From: Flavobacterium denitrificans DSM 15936
Lineage (GTDB): Bacteria; Bacteroidota; Bacteroidia; Flavobacteriales; Flavobacteriaceae
Assembly: GCF_000425445.1 (NCBI RefSeq)
Contig: NZ_KE384379.1
Coordinates: 186,001-250,000 of the forward strand
Reading direction: 5' to 3'
DNA: 64,000 nt
The number at the start of each line of letters is the position of its first letter. Position 1 is the first letter of the stretch. The position numbers and the translations under genes are program-made. Below, one piece after another: positions 18,501-26,776 of the stretch. The notes under the pieces are model-generated. The model searched no databases and had not been told where the DNA came from. It was given only the letters and a program-made list of their open reading frames with translations.

Positions 18501-18973
18501 TAACCGCAAATTTCACAAATTTTCGCAAATTAATTATTCATGATTGACACAAACGAATATTACTACAAGAAAGATCAAAATTATCAAATTGTAGGTATAT
18601 GTATGGAAGTACATAGATTATTGGGACCTGGATTACTTGAAATTGTATACAAAGATGCGTTAGAAATTGAATTTAAGAATAATAACATCCCTTATCATCG
18701 AGAAAAGGAATTTTCAATAGAATATAAAGGAGTTATTTTACCTCATAAATTTTATGCCGATTTTATAGTTTATGAAGATATTATATTAGAAGTAAAATCA
18801 GTCAGAGAAATCAGCAATGATCACCTTGCCCAAACATTAAATTACATGAAGCTTGCTGATACTCCAGTCGGAATAATTGCAAACTTTCAAAACAAATCCT
18901 TAGTACACAAAAGATTGATAAATTCATAAACTGAATTTGCGCTAATTTGTGTAATTTGTGTAATTTGTGGTTA
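18501..18973. repeat. Inverted repeats with 9-10 bp words enclosing the GxxExxY gene
   Basis: Left arm 18501-18534, right arm 18933-18973. The left arm has CAAATT words (ACAAATTTTC, GCAAATT). The right arm has the inverse AATTTG words, with AATTTGTGT repeated. The outer ends are CCGC/GTGG-like. The arms stop within about 6 bp of the start and stop codons of the enclosed gene. The left arm resembles the arms of the empty element at 25021-25187 (22 of 28 positions by hand alignment). Confidence 0.65.
18540..18929 (+). CDS. GxxExxY protein (PD-(D/E)XK nuclease-like, PDDEXK_3)
   Basis: 129 residues, the usual length. The name-giving motif is at 31-37 (GLLEIVY). A PD-(D/E)XK-like core is visible: Asp74 in YADFIVYED, followed by Glu84-Val-Lys86 in IILEVKS. 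The family is widespread and usually present in many copies in Bacteroidota; its biochemical role is not established. It is in the same direction as miaB, and both flanks are inverted repeats, so it looks like cargo inserted between miaB and the next operon. It has no promoter of its own that I can see and may rely on miaB transcription. Confidence 0.85.
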   Translation: MIDTNEYYYKKDQNYQIVGICMEVHRLLGPGLLEIVYKDALEIEFKNNNIPYHREKEFSIEYKGVILPHKFYADFIVYEDIILEVKSVREISNDHLAQTLNYMKLADTPVGIIANFQNKSLVHKRLINS

Positions 18974-19057
18974 ATTTAATAATAAACATCTCTAACGGAT
19001 TGAAAAAAATAAGAGTTAATCCGTATTAATCTGTGGCAAAAGATAAAATTATAAGCC

Positions 19058-19106
19058 AAAAGTTTAAAAGTTAAAGGTCAAAGTATAAAACTTGAAACCT
19101 AAAACA
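19058..19106. repeat. Phased 7-bp word array before the sigma-54 activator gene
   Basis: From 19065 on, words such as TAAAAGT, TAAAGGT, TAAAACT, TGAAACC and TAAAACA follow in a constant 7-bp register. The A-rich left half carries AGT/GGT and the right half carries ACT/ACC, so it folds on itself. Immediately before it (18994-19025) a separate hairpin-forming ACGGATT...AATCCGT repeat is present. Confidence 0.5.
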
Positions 19107-19132
19107 AACAAAAAACTTGAAACAAAAAGCAA

Positions 19133-20392
19133 ATGGAAACAGTTCAAGCAATAAAACAGCGATTTGAGATAATTGGTAATGATCCGAAATTAAATCGTGC
19201 CATTGAAAAAGCCATTCAGGTTGCTCCAACTGATATTTCGGTTATGGTAACTGGGGAAAGTGGTGTTGGTAAAGAAAATATTCCTAGAATTATACATTCG
19301 CTTTCGCATAGAAAGCATGGTAAATATATTGCCGTAAACTGCGGAGCGATTCCGGAAGGAACAATTGATAGTGAACTTTTCGGTCACGAAAAAGGCGCTT
19401 TTACAGGCGCAACAAGCACGCGTGAAGGTTACTTCGAAGTAGCCGATGGCGGAACAATTTTTCTTGATGAAGTGGGAGAATTACCTTTAACAACCCAGGT
19501 AAGATTATTACGTGTTTTAGAAAATGGTGAATTTATAAAAGTAGGTTCGTCTCAGGTTCAAAAAACAAATGTTCGTATCGTAGCGGCAACCAATGTGAAT
19601 TTATTTAATGCAATCGAAAAAGGTAAATTCCGTGAAGACTTATACTATCGTTTAAGTACAGTCGAAATTACTTTGCCGCCTTTACGCGAAAGAAACGATG
19701 ATATACATTTATTGTTCAGAAAGTTTGTGGCCGATTTTGCTCATAAATACAAAATGCCACCTTTAAGACTAGATGACGATGCTGTTCAGCTTTTACAAAA
19801 ATTCAGATGGAGTGGTAATATTCGTCAGCTTCGAAATGTAGCGGAACAAATTTCTGTTTTAGAAACCAATCGTGACATCAACCTTGCTACTTTACAATCG
19901 TATTTACCTGCTGAAGGAAGCAATTTGCCTTCTGTCATCAGTGACAGTAAAAAAGAAAGTGATTTCAGTACCGAAAGAGACATTTTATATAAGGTGCTTT
20001 TTGATATGAGAAGCGACTTGAACGATTTGAAAAAACTGACTTTAGAACTGATGAAAAATGGCTCATCAAAAGTTCAAGATATCAATCCAAATCTAATTCA
20101 GAAAATTTACGGAAACCAGCAAAACGACAGCGAAATTGATTTTGAAGAAGAACCAAGAACAGCCGTAATGACTACGCCGACTGTTCGTGAAGAAAACTAT
20201 CAAATTCAAGACGACAACTATCTATTTGCTGAAACAATCGAAGAGGAAGAGATTTTACGTTTGGAACAAAAAGAAATCGAAATGATCAAAAAATCATTAG
20301 AAAAAAACAAAGGAAAGCGTAAAGCCGCTGCAGACGAATTAGGCATTTCTGAAAGAACTTTATATCGCAAAATCAAGCAATTCGATTTATAA
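19133..20392 (+). CDS. Sigma-54 interaction-domain transcriptional activator
   Basis: 419 residues. There is no receiver domain, since the AAA+ domain starts almost at once. Walker A is GESGVGKE (41-48). The sigma-54 contact loop GAFTGA is intact (88-93). Walker B is GTIFLDEVGELP, and the Arg finger region is FREDLYYRLSTVEITLPPLRER. A C-terminal Fis-type helix-turn-helix (AADELGISERTLYRKIKQ) closes the protein, after an acidic linker of about 100 residues. It therefore activates sigma-54 RNA polymerase from upstream sites; the signal is unknown because there is no sensor domain. It heads a plus-strand run with lptE, a TPR-like gene, secG and groESL, a neighbourhood I recognise as common in flavobacteria. 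Confidence 0.9.
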   Translation: METVQAIKQRFEIIGNDPKLNRAIEKAIQVAPTDISVMVTGESGVGKENIPRIIHSLSHRKHGKYIAVNCGAIPEGTIDSELFGHEKGAFTGATSTREGYFEVADGGTIFLDEVGELPLTTQVRLLRVLENGEFIKVGSSQVQKTNVRIVAATNVNLFNAIEKGKFREDLYYRLSTVEITLPPLRERNDDIHLLFRKFVADFAHKYKMPPLRLDDDAVQLLQKFRWSGNIRQLRNVAEQISVLETNRDINLATLQSYLPAEGSNLPSVISDSKKESDFSTERDILYKVLFDMRSDLNDLKKLTLELMKNGSSKVQDINPNLIQKIYGNQQNDSEIDFEEEPRTAVMTTPTVREENYQIQDDNYLFAETIEEEEILRLEQKEIEMIKKSLEKNKGKRKAAADELGISERTLYRKIKQFDL

Positions 20393-20413
20393 AATAATTA
20401 AATTACAATTTAG

Positions 20414-20477
20414 AAAATCCAAATTCCAATTACCTATATTTGAACACAATTGGGTTTTGGAATTTAAACGATTGGAA
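20414..20477. repeat. Inverted array of 7-bp words around the lptE promoter
   Basis: The left words AAAATCC, AAATTCC and AATTACC (20414-20434) and the right words such as ATTGGGT and TTTGGAA keep the same 7-bp register across the centre. The words match those between mraY and murE. The central part contains the -7 box of lptE. Confidence 0.5.
20435..20442 (+). promoter_or_regulatory. Candidate -7 box of lptE
   Basis: TATATTTG (TAnnTTTG), 51 bp before the ATG at 20494. It overlaps the in-frame TTG at 20440, so that codon is not the start. Confidence 0.4.
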
Positions 20478-20493
20478 TTTCCTCTTAAATATT

Positions 20494-21012
20494 ATGAAAA
20501 AAATATATTCTTTATTGGCACTTTTAATTCTGTTCATGCTAAGCGGATGCAGTGTTTACAACTTTACAGGAACAGGAGCTATTGATGCCAAAACGTTTCA
20601 GGTTAACTTTTTCCAAAACAATGCTGATTTGATCGAACCTGGAATCGACAGGCAATTCACATTGGCTTTGCAAGATTTGATCATGAATCAAACCAATCTG
20701 AATTTGGTAAGCAACAGCGGTGATTTAGTTTACGAAGGAGAAATTATAGATTACAGAATAAGCCCGATGACCGCAACTGCTGTAGGGGCAAATGGAGAAG
20801 TTGGAGCAGCACAAAACCGTTTGACCATTCGTGTAAATGTTCGTTTCACAAATAAGAGAAAAGAAACTGATGATTTTGAAAAAACATTTGAATTTTATAA
20901 TGACTTTGCAGGAACAGATCTTCCAACTGGAGCTGTTTTAAATTCGGCAATTCAAGTTATTTTTGAAAGAATTACTCAAGACATCTTCAATGAATCATTG
21001 GCTAAATGGTAA
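20494..21012 (+). CDS. lptE: LPS-assembly lipoprotein LptE
   Basis: 172 residues from the ATG at 20494, which places a proper lipoprotein signal peptide at the N-terminus (MKKIYSLLALLILFMLSGC, lipobox Cys19). The mature protein starts SVYNFTGTGAIDAKTFQV, typical of Bacteroidota LptE, and contains the fold-specific FTLALQDLI and LTIRVNVRFTNKRKETDDF. LptE plugs the outer-membrane LptD channel that inserts lipopolysaccharide. It follows the sigma-54 activator and precedes the TPR-like gene by 93 bp. Confidence 0.85.
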   Translation: MKKIYSLLALLILFMLSGCSVYNFTGTGAIDAKTFQVNFFQNNADLIEPGIDRQFTLALQDLIMNQTNLNLVSNSGDLVYEGEIIDYRISPMTATAVGANGEVGAAQNRLTIRVNVRFTNKRKETDDFEKTFEFYNDFAGTDLPTGAVLNSAIQVIFERITQDIFNESLAKW

Positions 21013-21105
21013 ATTTTAGTTTAATTGGCAAACCGTTTAGTCGCTAAATCGATCAAACAAATTTCCGATTACAGAGTTAAACAAATAAATTATTAAATAG
21101 TAAAA

Positions 21106-22494
21106 ATGAACGTAACCGATTATACATACCTAATAAACAAACCTGATACTGTAACAGAAAAACAGGCTGAAACATTAGGAAGTGTTTTAAATGAATTCCC
21201 ATATTTTCAAAGTGCGCGTGCATTGCGATTAAAAGGTCTTTACAAACAAAACAGCTTTAAGTATAATTATGCCTTAAAAGTTACAGCAGCACATACAACA
21301 GATCGTTCGGTTTTATTTGATTTTATTACTTCGGAGGAATTCACTCCTATTCAAGGTGCGTATTATGAACGCAAACTGAGAGATCTTTTGAATATTACTG
21401 TTTTTGATGTCGAAATTATTTCGGCTGAAGAAAAAAAGAAACTTGCCGAAGTTCGAATTGATCCAATCGAAAAATCTATTTTAGATTCTATTAAAGAAGC
21501 TACATCAGTTACTTTTGAAGAACCAGCAAAAATTGAAGAAAAACCGATTGAGCCAGTTTTTGAAGAAAAACCAATTAATTCTGTACTAGAAGAAGAGCCT
21601 GAACTTTCTATTAAAGAAGAAACTCCTATTATTAAGGAACCGAGCAGAACTTTTCTAGAAGACAGATTAGATGATGAAATTCCGAATGTCCGAATTGATC
21701 CTATTGAAAAATCGGTATTCAATGCCATTAAAGAAGCAGAAAATGTAGTTTTTGAAGAAGCCAAACGTATTGAAAAACCTACAACAATTGAAATTCAAGA
21801 AACAGTAATTGAGGAAATTGAGGTTAGTGAAAAATCTGAAACAATTGAAATTCCTGAAACCGCAATCGTTGCTAAAGAAACTATAATTATTGCGGAACCG
21901 AAAGAAATTGAAATTTCGGAAACACCAACAGTAATCCAACAGACAGAAAATCATCCAGAAGCAATAAAAATCGAAATTCCTGAAGCAGTGAAAATTGCAG
22001 AAGAGAATCTGGAAATTGGAAAACCATTGGATTTTTCAGGCAATGAAAAACATTCCTTCCAAGAATGGTTGCAATTATCAAGAACAGAACCAATTGACAG
22101 AACTAAAGAAGCTCCCATGGAAGAAAATCTGACAGAAAATGCTATTGAAAAAGCAGAACAAACATTAGGGACGCTCTCAGTAGAAGAAAAAGCGGAAGAA
22201 GAAAGAAAGAAAAAAGCTGAAATAATTGACCGATTTATTGAAGCCAACCCAAAAATCTCTCCAATCAAGCAAACTGCCATAACAGCTGCTGCACAGCTTG
22301 ACATCAACAAAGACGAGAGTTCTTATTTAATGACAGAGACTTTAGCCAGAGTATATTTGGAACAAAAAAAATATACAAAAGCAATTCAAGCATATGAAAT
22401 ATTAATTTTGAAATATCCAGAAAAAATTACTTTCTTTGCAGACCGCATATCGGATATAAAGATTTTACAACAAAATAACAATAACAATAATTAA
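21106..22494 (+). CDS. Acidic tetratricopeptide-like hypothetical protein
   Basis: 462 residues with no signal peptide. The N-terminal 110 residues are conserved-looking helical sequence (FPYFQSARALRLKGLYKQ). A long low-complexity stretch of Glu/Ile/Pro follows, in which the phrase RIDPIEKS occurs twice with an A/IKEA partner. The C-terminal 60 residues look like a TPR (LARVYLEQKKYTKAIQAYEILILKYPEK). Similar proteins sit between lptE and secG in flavobacteria, so a link with envelope biogenesis is possible. Function is unknown to me. The stop is 3 bp from the secG start, so the two are translationally close. Confidence 0.7.
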   Translation: MNVTDYTYLINKPDTVTEKQAETLGSVLNEFPYFQSARALRLKGLYKQNSFKYNYALKVTAAHTTDRSVLFDFITSEEFTPIQGAYYERKLRDLLNITVFDVEIISAEEKKKLAEVRIDPIEKSILDSIKEATSVTFEEPAKIEEKPIEPVFEEKPINSVLEEEPELSIKEETPIIKEPSRTFLEDRLDDEIPNVRIDPIEKSVFNAIKEAENVVFEEAKRIEKPTTIEIQETVIEEIEVSEKSETIEIPETAIVAKETIIIAEPKEIEISETPTVIQQTENHPEAIKIEIPEAVKIAEENLEIGKPLDFSGNEKHSFQEWLQLSRTEPIDRTKEAPMEENLTENAIEKAEQTLGTLSVEEKAEEERKKKAEIIDRFIEANPKISPIKQTAITAAAQLDINKDESSYLMTETLARVYLEQKKYTKAIQAYEILILKYPEKITFFADRISDIKILQQNNNNNN

Positions 22495-22497
22495 GTA

Positions 22498-22833
22498 ATG
22501 AGCACATTTTCAATTTTTTTAGTTTTAATCACAATAGTTTGTTTTCTATTGATCGTAGTAATCATGGTACAGAACCCTAAAGGAGGAGGATTATCTTCTA
22601 CAATCAGCGGAACACAAATGTTAGGCGGTGTACAAAAAACAACAGACTTTTTAGATAAAAGTACTTGGACATTAGCTACTATTTTGATCGTTTTAATTTT
22701 GCTTTCAAGCTTAAGCTTTACTGGATCATTAAACGATACTGGATCTAAAATTATTGAAAAAACAGAAGCTCCTGCAACTACGCCAGCAGCTCCTGCGCAG
22801 CAAACTCCTGCACCAGCAGCACCAGCTAAATAA
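22498..22833 (+). CDS. secG: Preprotein translocase subunit SecG
   Basis: 111 residues. Two membrane helices (IFLVLITIVCFLLIVVIMVQ and LATILIVLILLSSLSF) flank the conserved cytoplasmic loop QNPKGGGLSSTI, followed by GGVQKTTDFLDKSTW. This is the SecG signature. The C-terminus is an Ala/Pro-rich tail, common in this phylum. SecG assists SecYE in protein export. It starts 3 bp after the TPR-like gene and is followed by a strong terminator. Confidence 0.95.
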   Translation: MSTFSIFLVLITIVCFLLIVVIMVQNPKGGGLSSTISGTQMLGGVQKTTDFLDKSTWTLATILIVLILLSSLSFTGSLNDTGSKIIEKTEAPATTPAAPAQQTPAPAAPAK

Positions 22834-22850
22834 TAATTTTGATATAAATT

Positions 22851-22884
22851 AAAATGCCAGCCTGTCAAAGCTGGCATTTTTTTT
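22851..22884 (+). terminator. Terminator after secG
   Basis: A stem AAAATGCCAGC / GCTGGCATTTT followed by T residues. It separates the lptE-secG run from groES. Confidence 0.85.
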
Positions 22885-22897
22885 AAGAAATAATGTC

Positions 22898-22940
22898 AGT
22901 TTATTGAGCATGGCACAATTTCTGAAAGTTTATTGAACAT
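22898..22940 (+). promoter_or_regulatory. Candidate sigma-54-type promoter of groES, between two 14-bp direct repeats
   Basis: TGGCACAATTTCTGA at 22911-22925 has the exact sigma-54 -24 half (TGGCAC), with GG-N10-GA in place of GG-N10-GC. A start site near 22936 would give a leader of about 40 bases to the groES ATG at 22975. Two copies of AGTTTATTGARCAT (13 of 14 identical), at 22898 and 22927, flank it. I see neither a CIRCE element nor a TAnnTTTG box here. Confidence 0.45.
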
Positions 22941-22974
22941 TAAAAAACGTATAACTTAATTAAAATATAAAATC

Positions 22975-23250
22975 ATGGCTTTAAACATTAAACCGCTTTC
23001 AGACCGCGTACTTATCGAGCCTGTTGCAGCTGAAACTAAAACTGCCTCAGGTATTTTTATTCCAGATACTGCTAAAGAAAAACCACAAAAAGGAACTGTA
23101 GTTGCAGTTGGAAACGGAACTAAAGATCACACAATGACTGTAAAGGTTGGAGATACTGTTCTTTACGGAAAATATGCAGGAACAGAATTAAAATTAGAAG
23201 GAACTGATTATTTGATTATGCGTGAGGACGATATCCTTGCAATTATCTAA
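22975..23250 (+). CDS. groES: Co-chaperonin GroES
   Basis: 91 residues, slightly shorter than the E. coli protein. The family blocks are clear: IKPLSDRVLIEPV at the N-terminus, a mobile loop TASGIFIPDTAKEKPQKG, and VKVGDTVLYGKYAGTELKLEGTDYLIMREDDILA at the C-terminus. It caps GroEL and assists folding in the cytoplasm. groEL follows after 85 bp. Confidence 0.97.
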   Translation: MALNIKPLSDRVLIEPVAAETKTASGIFIPDTAKEKPQKGTVVAVGNGTKDHTMTVKVGDTVLYGKYAGTELKLEGTDYLIMREDDILAII

Positions 23251-23335
23251 AAAAATATTGTATTAAGTACGAAGTATTTAAGAATTAAGAACTTCATTAA
23301 CTTGAAACAAATCAAACTTTAAACAAAAAATTAAA

Positions 23336-24967
23336 ATGGCAAAAGATATAAAATTTGATATTGAAGCACGTGACGGATTAAAACGTGGTGTTGATGCATT
23401 AGCAAATGCTGTAAAAGTAACTTTGGGACCAAAAGGTCGTAACGTAATCATCGGAAAATCATTTGGTGGACCAACTGTTACTAAAGATGGTGTTTCTGTT
23501 GCAAAAGAAATCGAATTAAAAGACCCATTAGAAAATATGGGTGCGCAAATGGTTAAAGAAGTTGCTTCTAAAACCAATGATTTAGCAGGAGACGGAACTA
23601 CGACTGCTACAGTTTTAGCTCAGGCTATCGTAAAAGAAGGTTTGAAAAACGTTGCTGCAGGTGCAAATCCAATGGACTTGAAACGCGGTATTGACAAAGC
23701 TGTTGAAACGATCGTGGCTGACTTAGCAAAACAAGCTAAAGTTGTTGGAAGCGATTCTGATAAAATCCAGCAAATTGCTTCTATCTCTGCAAACAATGAT
23801 GATGTTATTGGTGAATTAATCGCTACAGCTTTCGCTAAAGTTGGAAAAGAAGGTGTTATCACTGTTGAAGAAGCTAAAGGAACTGACACTTTTGTTGACG
23901 TTGTTGAAGGAATGCAGTTTGACAGAGGATATCTTTCTCCATACTTCGTTACAAATCCAGAGAAAATGGAAGTTGAATTAGACTCTCCATACATTTTATT
24001 ATACGACAAAAAAGTTTCTTCTTTAAAAGAATTACTTCCAGTTTTAGAGCCAGTTGCTCAATCAGGAAAACCATTATTGATTATCGCTGAAGATGTTGAC
24101 GGAGAAGCTCTTTCTACATTGGTAGTAAATAAATTAAGAGGTGCTCTTAAAATTGCTGCTGTAAAAGCTCCAGGTTTTGGAGACAGAAGAAAAGCAATGT
24201 TAGAAGATATCGCAATCTTAACTGGCGGAACTGTAATTTCTGAAGAAAGAGGTTATACTTTAGAAAATACAACTATCGAAATGTTAGGAAACGCAAAAAG
24301 AGTTTCTATCGATAAAGACAATACAACTATCGTAAGTGGTGCTGGTGAAGCTGATATCATCAAAAACCGTGTGAACCAAATTAAAGGTCAGATGGAAACT
24401 ACTACATCTGATTATGATAAAGAAAAATTGCAAGAGCGTTTAGCTAAATTAGCTGGAGGTGTTGCAGTTCTTTACGTTGGTGCTGCTTCTGAAGTTGAAA
24501 TGAAAGAGAAAAAAGATAGAGTTGATGACGCTTTACACGCAACGCGCGCCGCTGTTGAAGAAGGTATCGTTGCTGGTGGTGGTGTTGCTTTATTGAGAGC
24601 CAAACTTGCTTTAGCTGATTTAAAAGCAGACAACGCTGACGAAGCAACCGGAATCCAAATCGTTTCTCGTGCTGTTGAAGCTCCATTAAGAACTATCGTT
24701 GAAAATGCTGGTCTTGAAGGTTCTGTTGTTGTAGCTAAAGTTTCTGAAGGAAAAGGTGATTTCGGATACAATGCAAAAACTGACGAATATGTAGACATGC
24801 TTACTGCTGGAATTATCGATCCTAAAAAAGTAACTCGTGTAGCTCTTGAAAACGCTGCATCTGTTTCTGGAATGATCTTAACTACAGAATGTGCATTAAT
24901 TGATATTAAGGAAGAAAATGCTGGTGGCGGAATGCCAATGGGAGGCGGAATGCCAGGAATGATGTAA
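23336..24967 (+). CDS. groL: Chaperonin GroEL (60 kDa)
   Basis: 543 residues, standard length. The sequence begins MAKDIKFDIEARDGLKRG. It has the ATP-binding block GPKGRNVIIGKSFGGPTVTKDGVSVAKE, DGTTTATVLAQ, and the C-terminal GGMPMGGGMPGMM tail of GroEL. It folds non-native proteins inside the GroEL-GroES chamber. It is in an operon with groES, and only one copy is seen in the window. Confidence 0.98.
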   Translation: MAKDIKFDIEARDGLKRGVDALANAVKVTLGPKGRNVIIGKSFGGPTVTKDGVSVAKEIELKDPLENMGAQMVKEVASKTNDLAGDGTTTATVLAQAIVKEGLKNVAAGANPMDLKRGIDKAVETIVADLAKQAKVVGSDSDKIQQIASISANNDDVIGELIATAFAKVGKEGVITVEEAKGTDTFVDVVEGMQFDRGYLSPYFVTNPEKMEVELDSPYILLYDKKVSSLKELLPVLEPVAQSGKPLLIIAEDVDGEALSTLVVNKLRGALKIAAVKAPGFGDRRKAMLEDIAILTGGTVISEERGYTLENTTIEMLGNAKRVSIDKDNTTIVSGAGEADIIKNRVNQIKGQMETTTSDYDKEKLQERLAKLAGGVAVLYVGAASEVEMKEKKDRVDDALHATRAAVEEGIVAGGGVALLRAKLALADLKADNADEATGIQIVSRAVEAPLRTIVENAGLEGSVVVAKVSEGKGDFGYNAKTDEYVDMLTAGIIDPKKVTRVALENAASVSGMILTTECALIDIKEENAGGGMPMGGGMPGMM

Positions 24968-24989
24968 TCGTTCTCTTCTTAAACTTTAA

Positions 24990-25020
24990 AACGCCAGATT
25001 AATATCTGGCGTTTTTTTTT
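24990..25020 (+). terminator. Terminator after groEL
   Basis: A stem ACGCCAGAT / ATCTGGCGT followed by a run of ten T. Confidence 0.9.
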
Positions 25021-25187
25021 GCCACTAATTACACAAATTTCCACGAATTGTTTTGCGTAAAAAAAATGCTTTGCCACAGATTAAAAGATTTCCACAGCTT
25101 ATAATCTTTTTAATCCACTAATCTGTGGCCAAAAATATTCGTAATGACTAGAAAGAATAATTCGTGTAAATTTGTGTAATTAGTGGC
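25021..25187. repeat. Nested inverted repeat element without cargo
   Basis: The outer arms 25021-25049 and 25159-25187 are inverted copies, 28 of 29 positions by hand alignment. The inner arms begin GCCACAGATTAAAAGATT (25073) and are matched by the inverse at 25103-25130, with an 8-bp insertion in one arm. No reading frame lies inside. The element starts directly at the end of the groEL terminator. The arm words resemble those flanking the GxxExxY gene. Confidence 0.75.
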
Positions 25188-25225
25188 AAACCTTTTTTTA
25201 TTTATGATTGTTTAACATTCTGTTT

Positions 25226-25256
25226 TTGCCGATAAAAGTTGTTATTGGTAACTTTG
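25226..25256 (+). promoter_or_regulatory. Promoter of the phosphodiesterase gene
   Basis: TTG at 25226-25228, a spacer of 20, and TAACTTTG at 25249-25256: a clean flavobacterial promoter. The ATG at 25278 follows by 21 bp. It rules out the in-frame TTG at 25239 as the start. Confidence 0.75.
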
Positions 25257-25277
25257 TTGTTCAATAATTCATCAATA

Positions 25278-26480
25278 ATGAAAAAATATTTTACCGCGCT
25301 CCTATCTTTACTTTTCTTCATCTTTTCATTCGTTTTACAAGCCCAAAATAATAAAGACAATTATGTTGTTTTAGTTTCTATGGATGGGTTTCGCTGGGAT
25401 TATGGCAAGCAATTTAATCTTCCTAACCTAAAACAAATTTCGAAAAAAGGCGTTCACGCTAAATCAATGAAACCTTCTTATCCAAGTAAAACTTTTCCAA
25501 ATCATTATGCCATAGTAACCGGACTTTATCCAGACCATCACGGAATTATAAATAATGTTTTTTACGACGCCCAATTAAATGAATCTTTCTCATTGTCAAG
25601 CAATGCAAAAAATGATTCTCGATTTTACGGCGGAAACCCGATTTGGAATTTGGCAGAACAACAAGGTGTAAAAACCGCTTCGTTCTTTTGGCCGGGTTCC
25701 GATATTGACAATCGAAATCCGAGTATTTTCAAAAAATACGATAATAAAATTCCGTACGGCGCTCGAATTGATACTGTTTTAAAATGGTTGCAGCTTCCAG
25801 AAAAACAGCGCCCGCATTTGGTGACTTTATATTTTGATGAACCTGATCATACCGGACATAATTTTGGTCCGCTTTCTCCGGAAAACAAAAAAATGGTGAT
25901 TAAAATGGATTCTATTATGGGCGAACTATCTAGAAGATTAGACCAATTGCCAATTGGAAAACAAATTAATTTAATCATTGTTTCAGATCATGGAATGGCC
26001 AATATCAGCAATGACAAAAAAGTAGCGGTTTTAGATTATTTAAAACCAGAATGGCTAGGTTATAAAGATGTTATAAACCCGATTATGAGTTTGCAAGCAA
26101 AAGCAGGATTTCAGGATTCTATTGCAAATGCTTTGAAAAAAGTGCCTCACATAAAATTCTGGAAAGCTTCAGAAGTCCCAGAAAGACTTCATTATGGAAC
26201 AAATCCACGTGTGCACGATTTTGTTATTGAAGCTAATAAAGGCTGGAGTTTAGTAACTAAAAAATCCCAAAACATAAAAGGCGGAACACATGGCTATGAT
26301 AACAATGAAAAAGATATGCACGCTATTTTTTATGCAAAAGGTCCAGCTTTTAAAATAAACAAAAGGGTAAAAACATTTAAGAATGTTTCGGTTTATCCTT
26401 TAATTGCGAATATTCTAGATTTACAAGTTGGCGAAATCGACGGAAAATTAAGCGATGTAGAATCAATGCTTGCTAATTAA
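25278..26480 (+). CDS. Secreted ectonucleotide pyrophosphatase/phosphodiesterase (alkaline phosphatase superfamily)
   Basis: 400 residues from the ATG at 25278, giving a signal peptide (YFTALLSLLFFIFSFVLQAQ). Metal and catalytic motifs of the NPP family are present: VSMDGFRWDY with the first Asp, PSKTFPNHYAIVTGLYPDHHG with the nucleophilic Thr, YFDEPDHTGHNFGP, SDHGM, and a late GGTHGYDN His. The family hydrolyses phosphodiester or pyrophosphate bonds in nucleotides or lipids outside the cytoplasm. A promoter lies just upstream. The gene is alone. Confidence 0.9.
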   Translation: MKKYFTALLSLLFFIFSFVLQAQNNKDNYVVLVSMDGFRWDYGKQFNLPNLKQISKKGVHAKSMKPSYPSKTFPNHYAIVTGLYPDHHGIINNVFYDAQLNESFSLSSNAKNDSRFYGGNPIWNLAEQQGVKTASFFWPGSDIDNRNPSIFKKYDNKIPYGARIDTVLKWLQLPEKQRPHLVTLYFDEPDHTGHNFGPLSPENKKMVIKMDSIMGELSRRLDQLPIGKQINLIIVSDHGMANISNDKKVAVLDYLKPEWLGYKDVINPIMSLQAKAGFQDSIANALKKVPHIKFWKASEVPERLHYGTNPRVHDFVIEANKGWSLVTKKSQNIKGGTHGYDNNEKDMHAIFYAKGPAFKINKRVKTFKNVSVYPLIANILDLQVGEIDGKLSDVESMLAN

Positions 26481-26486
26481 GAAATT

Positions 26487-26680
26487 TGTCAATTAGATAA
26501 TTAAACAATTGTCGCCTTGAGCTAAAACGCAAGTTGCTCTAACTGGCATACGGGCTTCGACTTCGCTCAGCCTGACAAAAACTTAATACTTTATACAATA
26601 AACCCGACAGGTAAAAACTGTCGGGTTTATTTTTTTTAGAAGAAAAGTGAATTTTCTAATTGGTAAATTATCTAATTATC
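26487..26680. repeat. Inverted AT-rich 8-bp word element around a terminator
   Basis: The left arm (about 26487-26511) has CAATTAGATAATTA-type words at 8-bp spacing; the right arm (about 26655-26680) has the inverse. Between them lies a repeated-looking segment with the palindromic core CTTCGACTTCGCTCAGCC (near 26553), then the terminator at 26600. It follows the phosphodiesterase stop codon. Confidence 0.4.
26600..26638 (+). terminator. Terminator after the phosphodiesterase gene
   Basis: A stem AAACCCGACAG / CTGTCGGGTTT with a T run. Nearly the same stem recurs at 29217. Confidence 0.8.
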
Positions 26681-26776
26681 ACTCACAAAAATTTGCATGG
26701 TTTTTGTGAATTACAGATTAGTATTACAATTAATTTATAGCTTATCGAAATTAAAATTATTCCTAATCTTTTTTGT

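Noticed and set aside
21363..22310. Long minus-strand frames opposite the TPR-like gene
   Set aside because: They mirror the Glu-rich low-complexity coding sequence on the plus strand and have no motif.
22885..22974. CIRCE/HrcA operator before groES
   Set aside because: No inverted repeat of the CIRCE form was found; only direct repeats are present.
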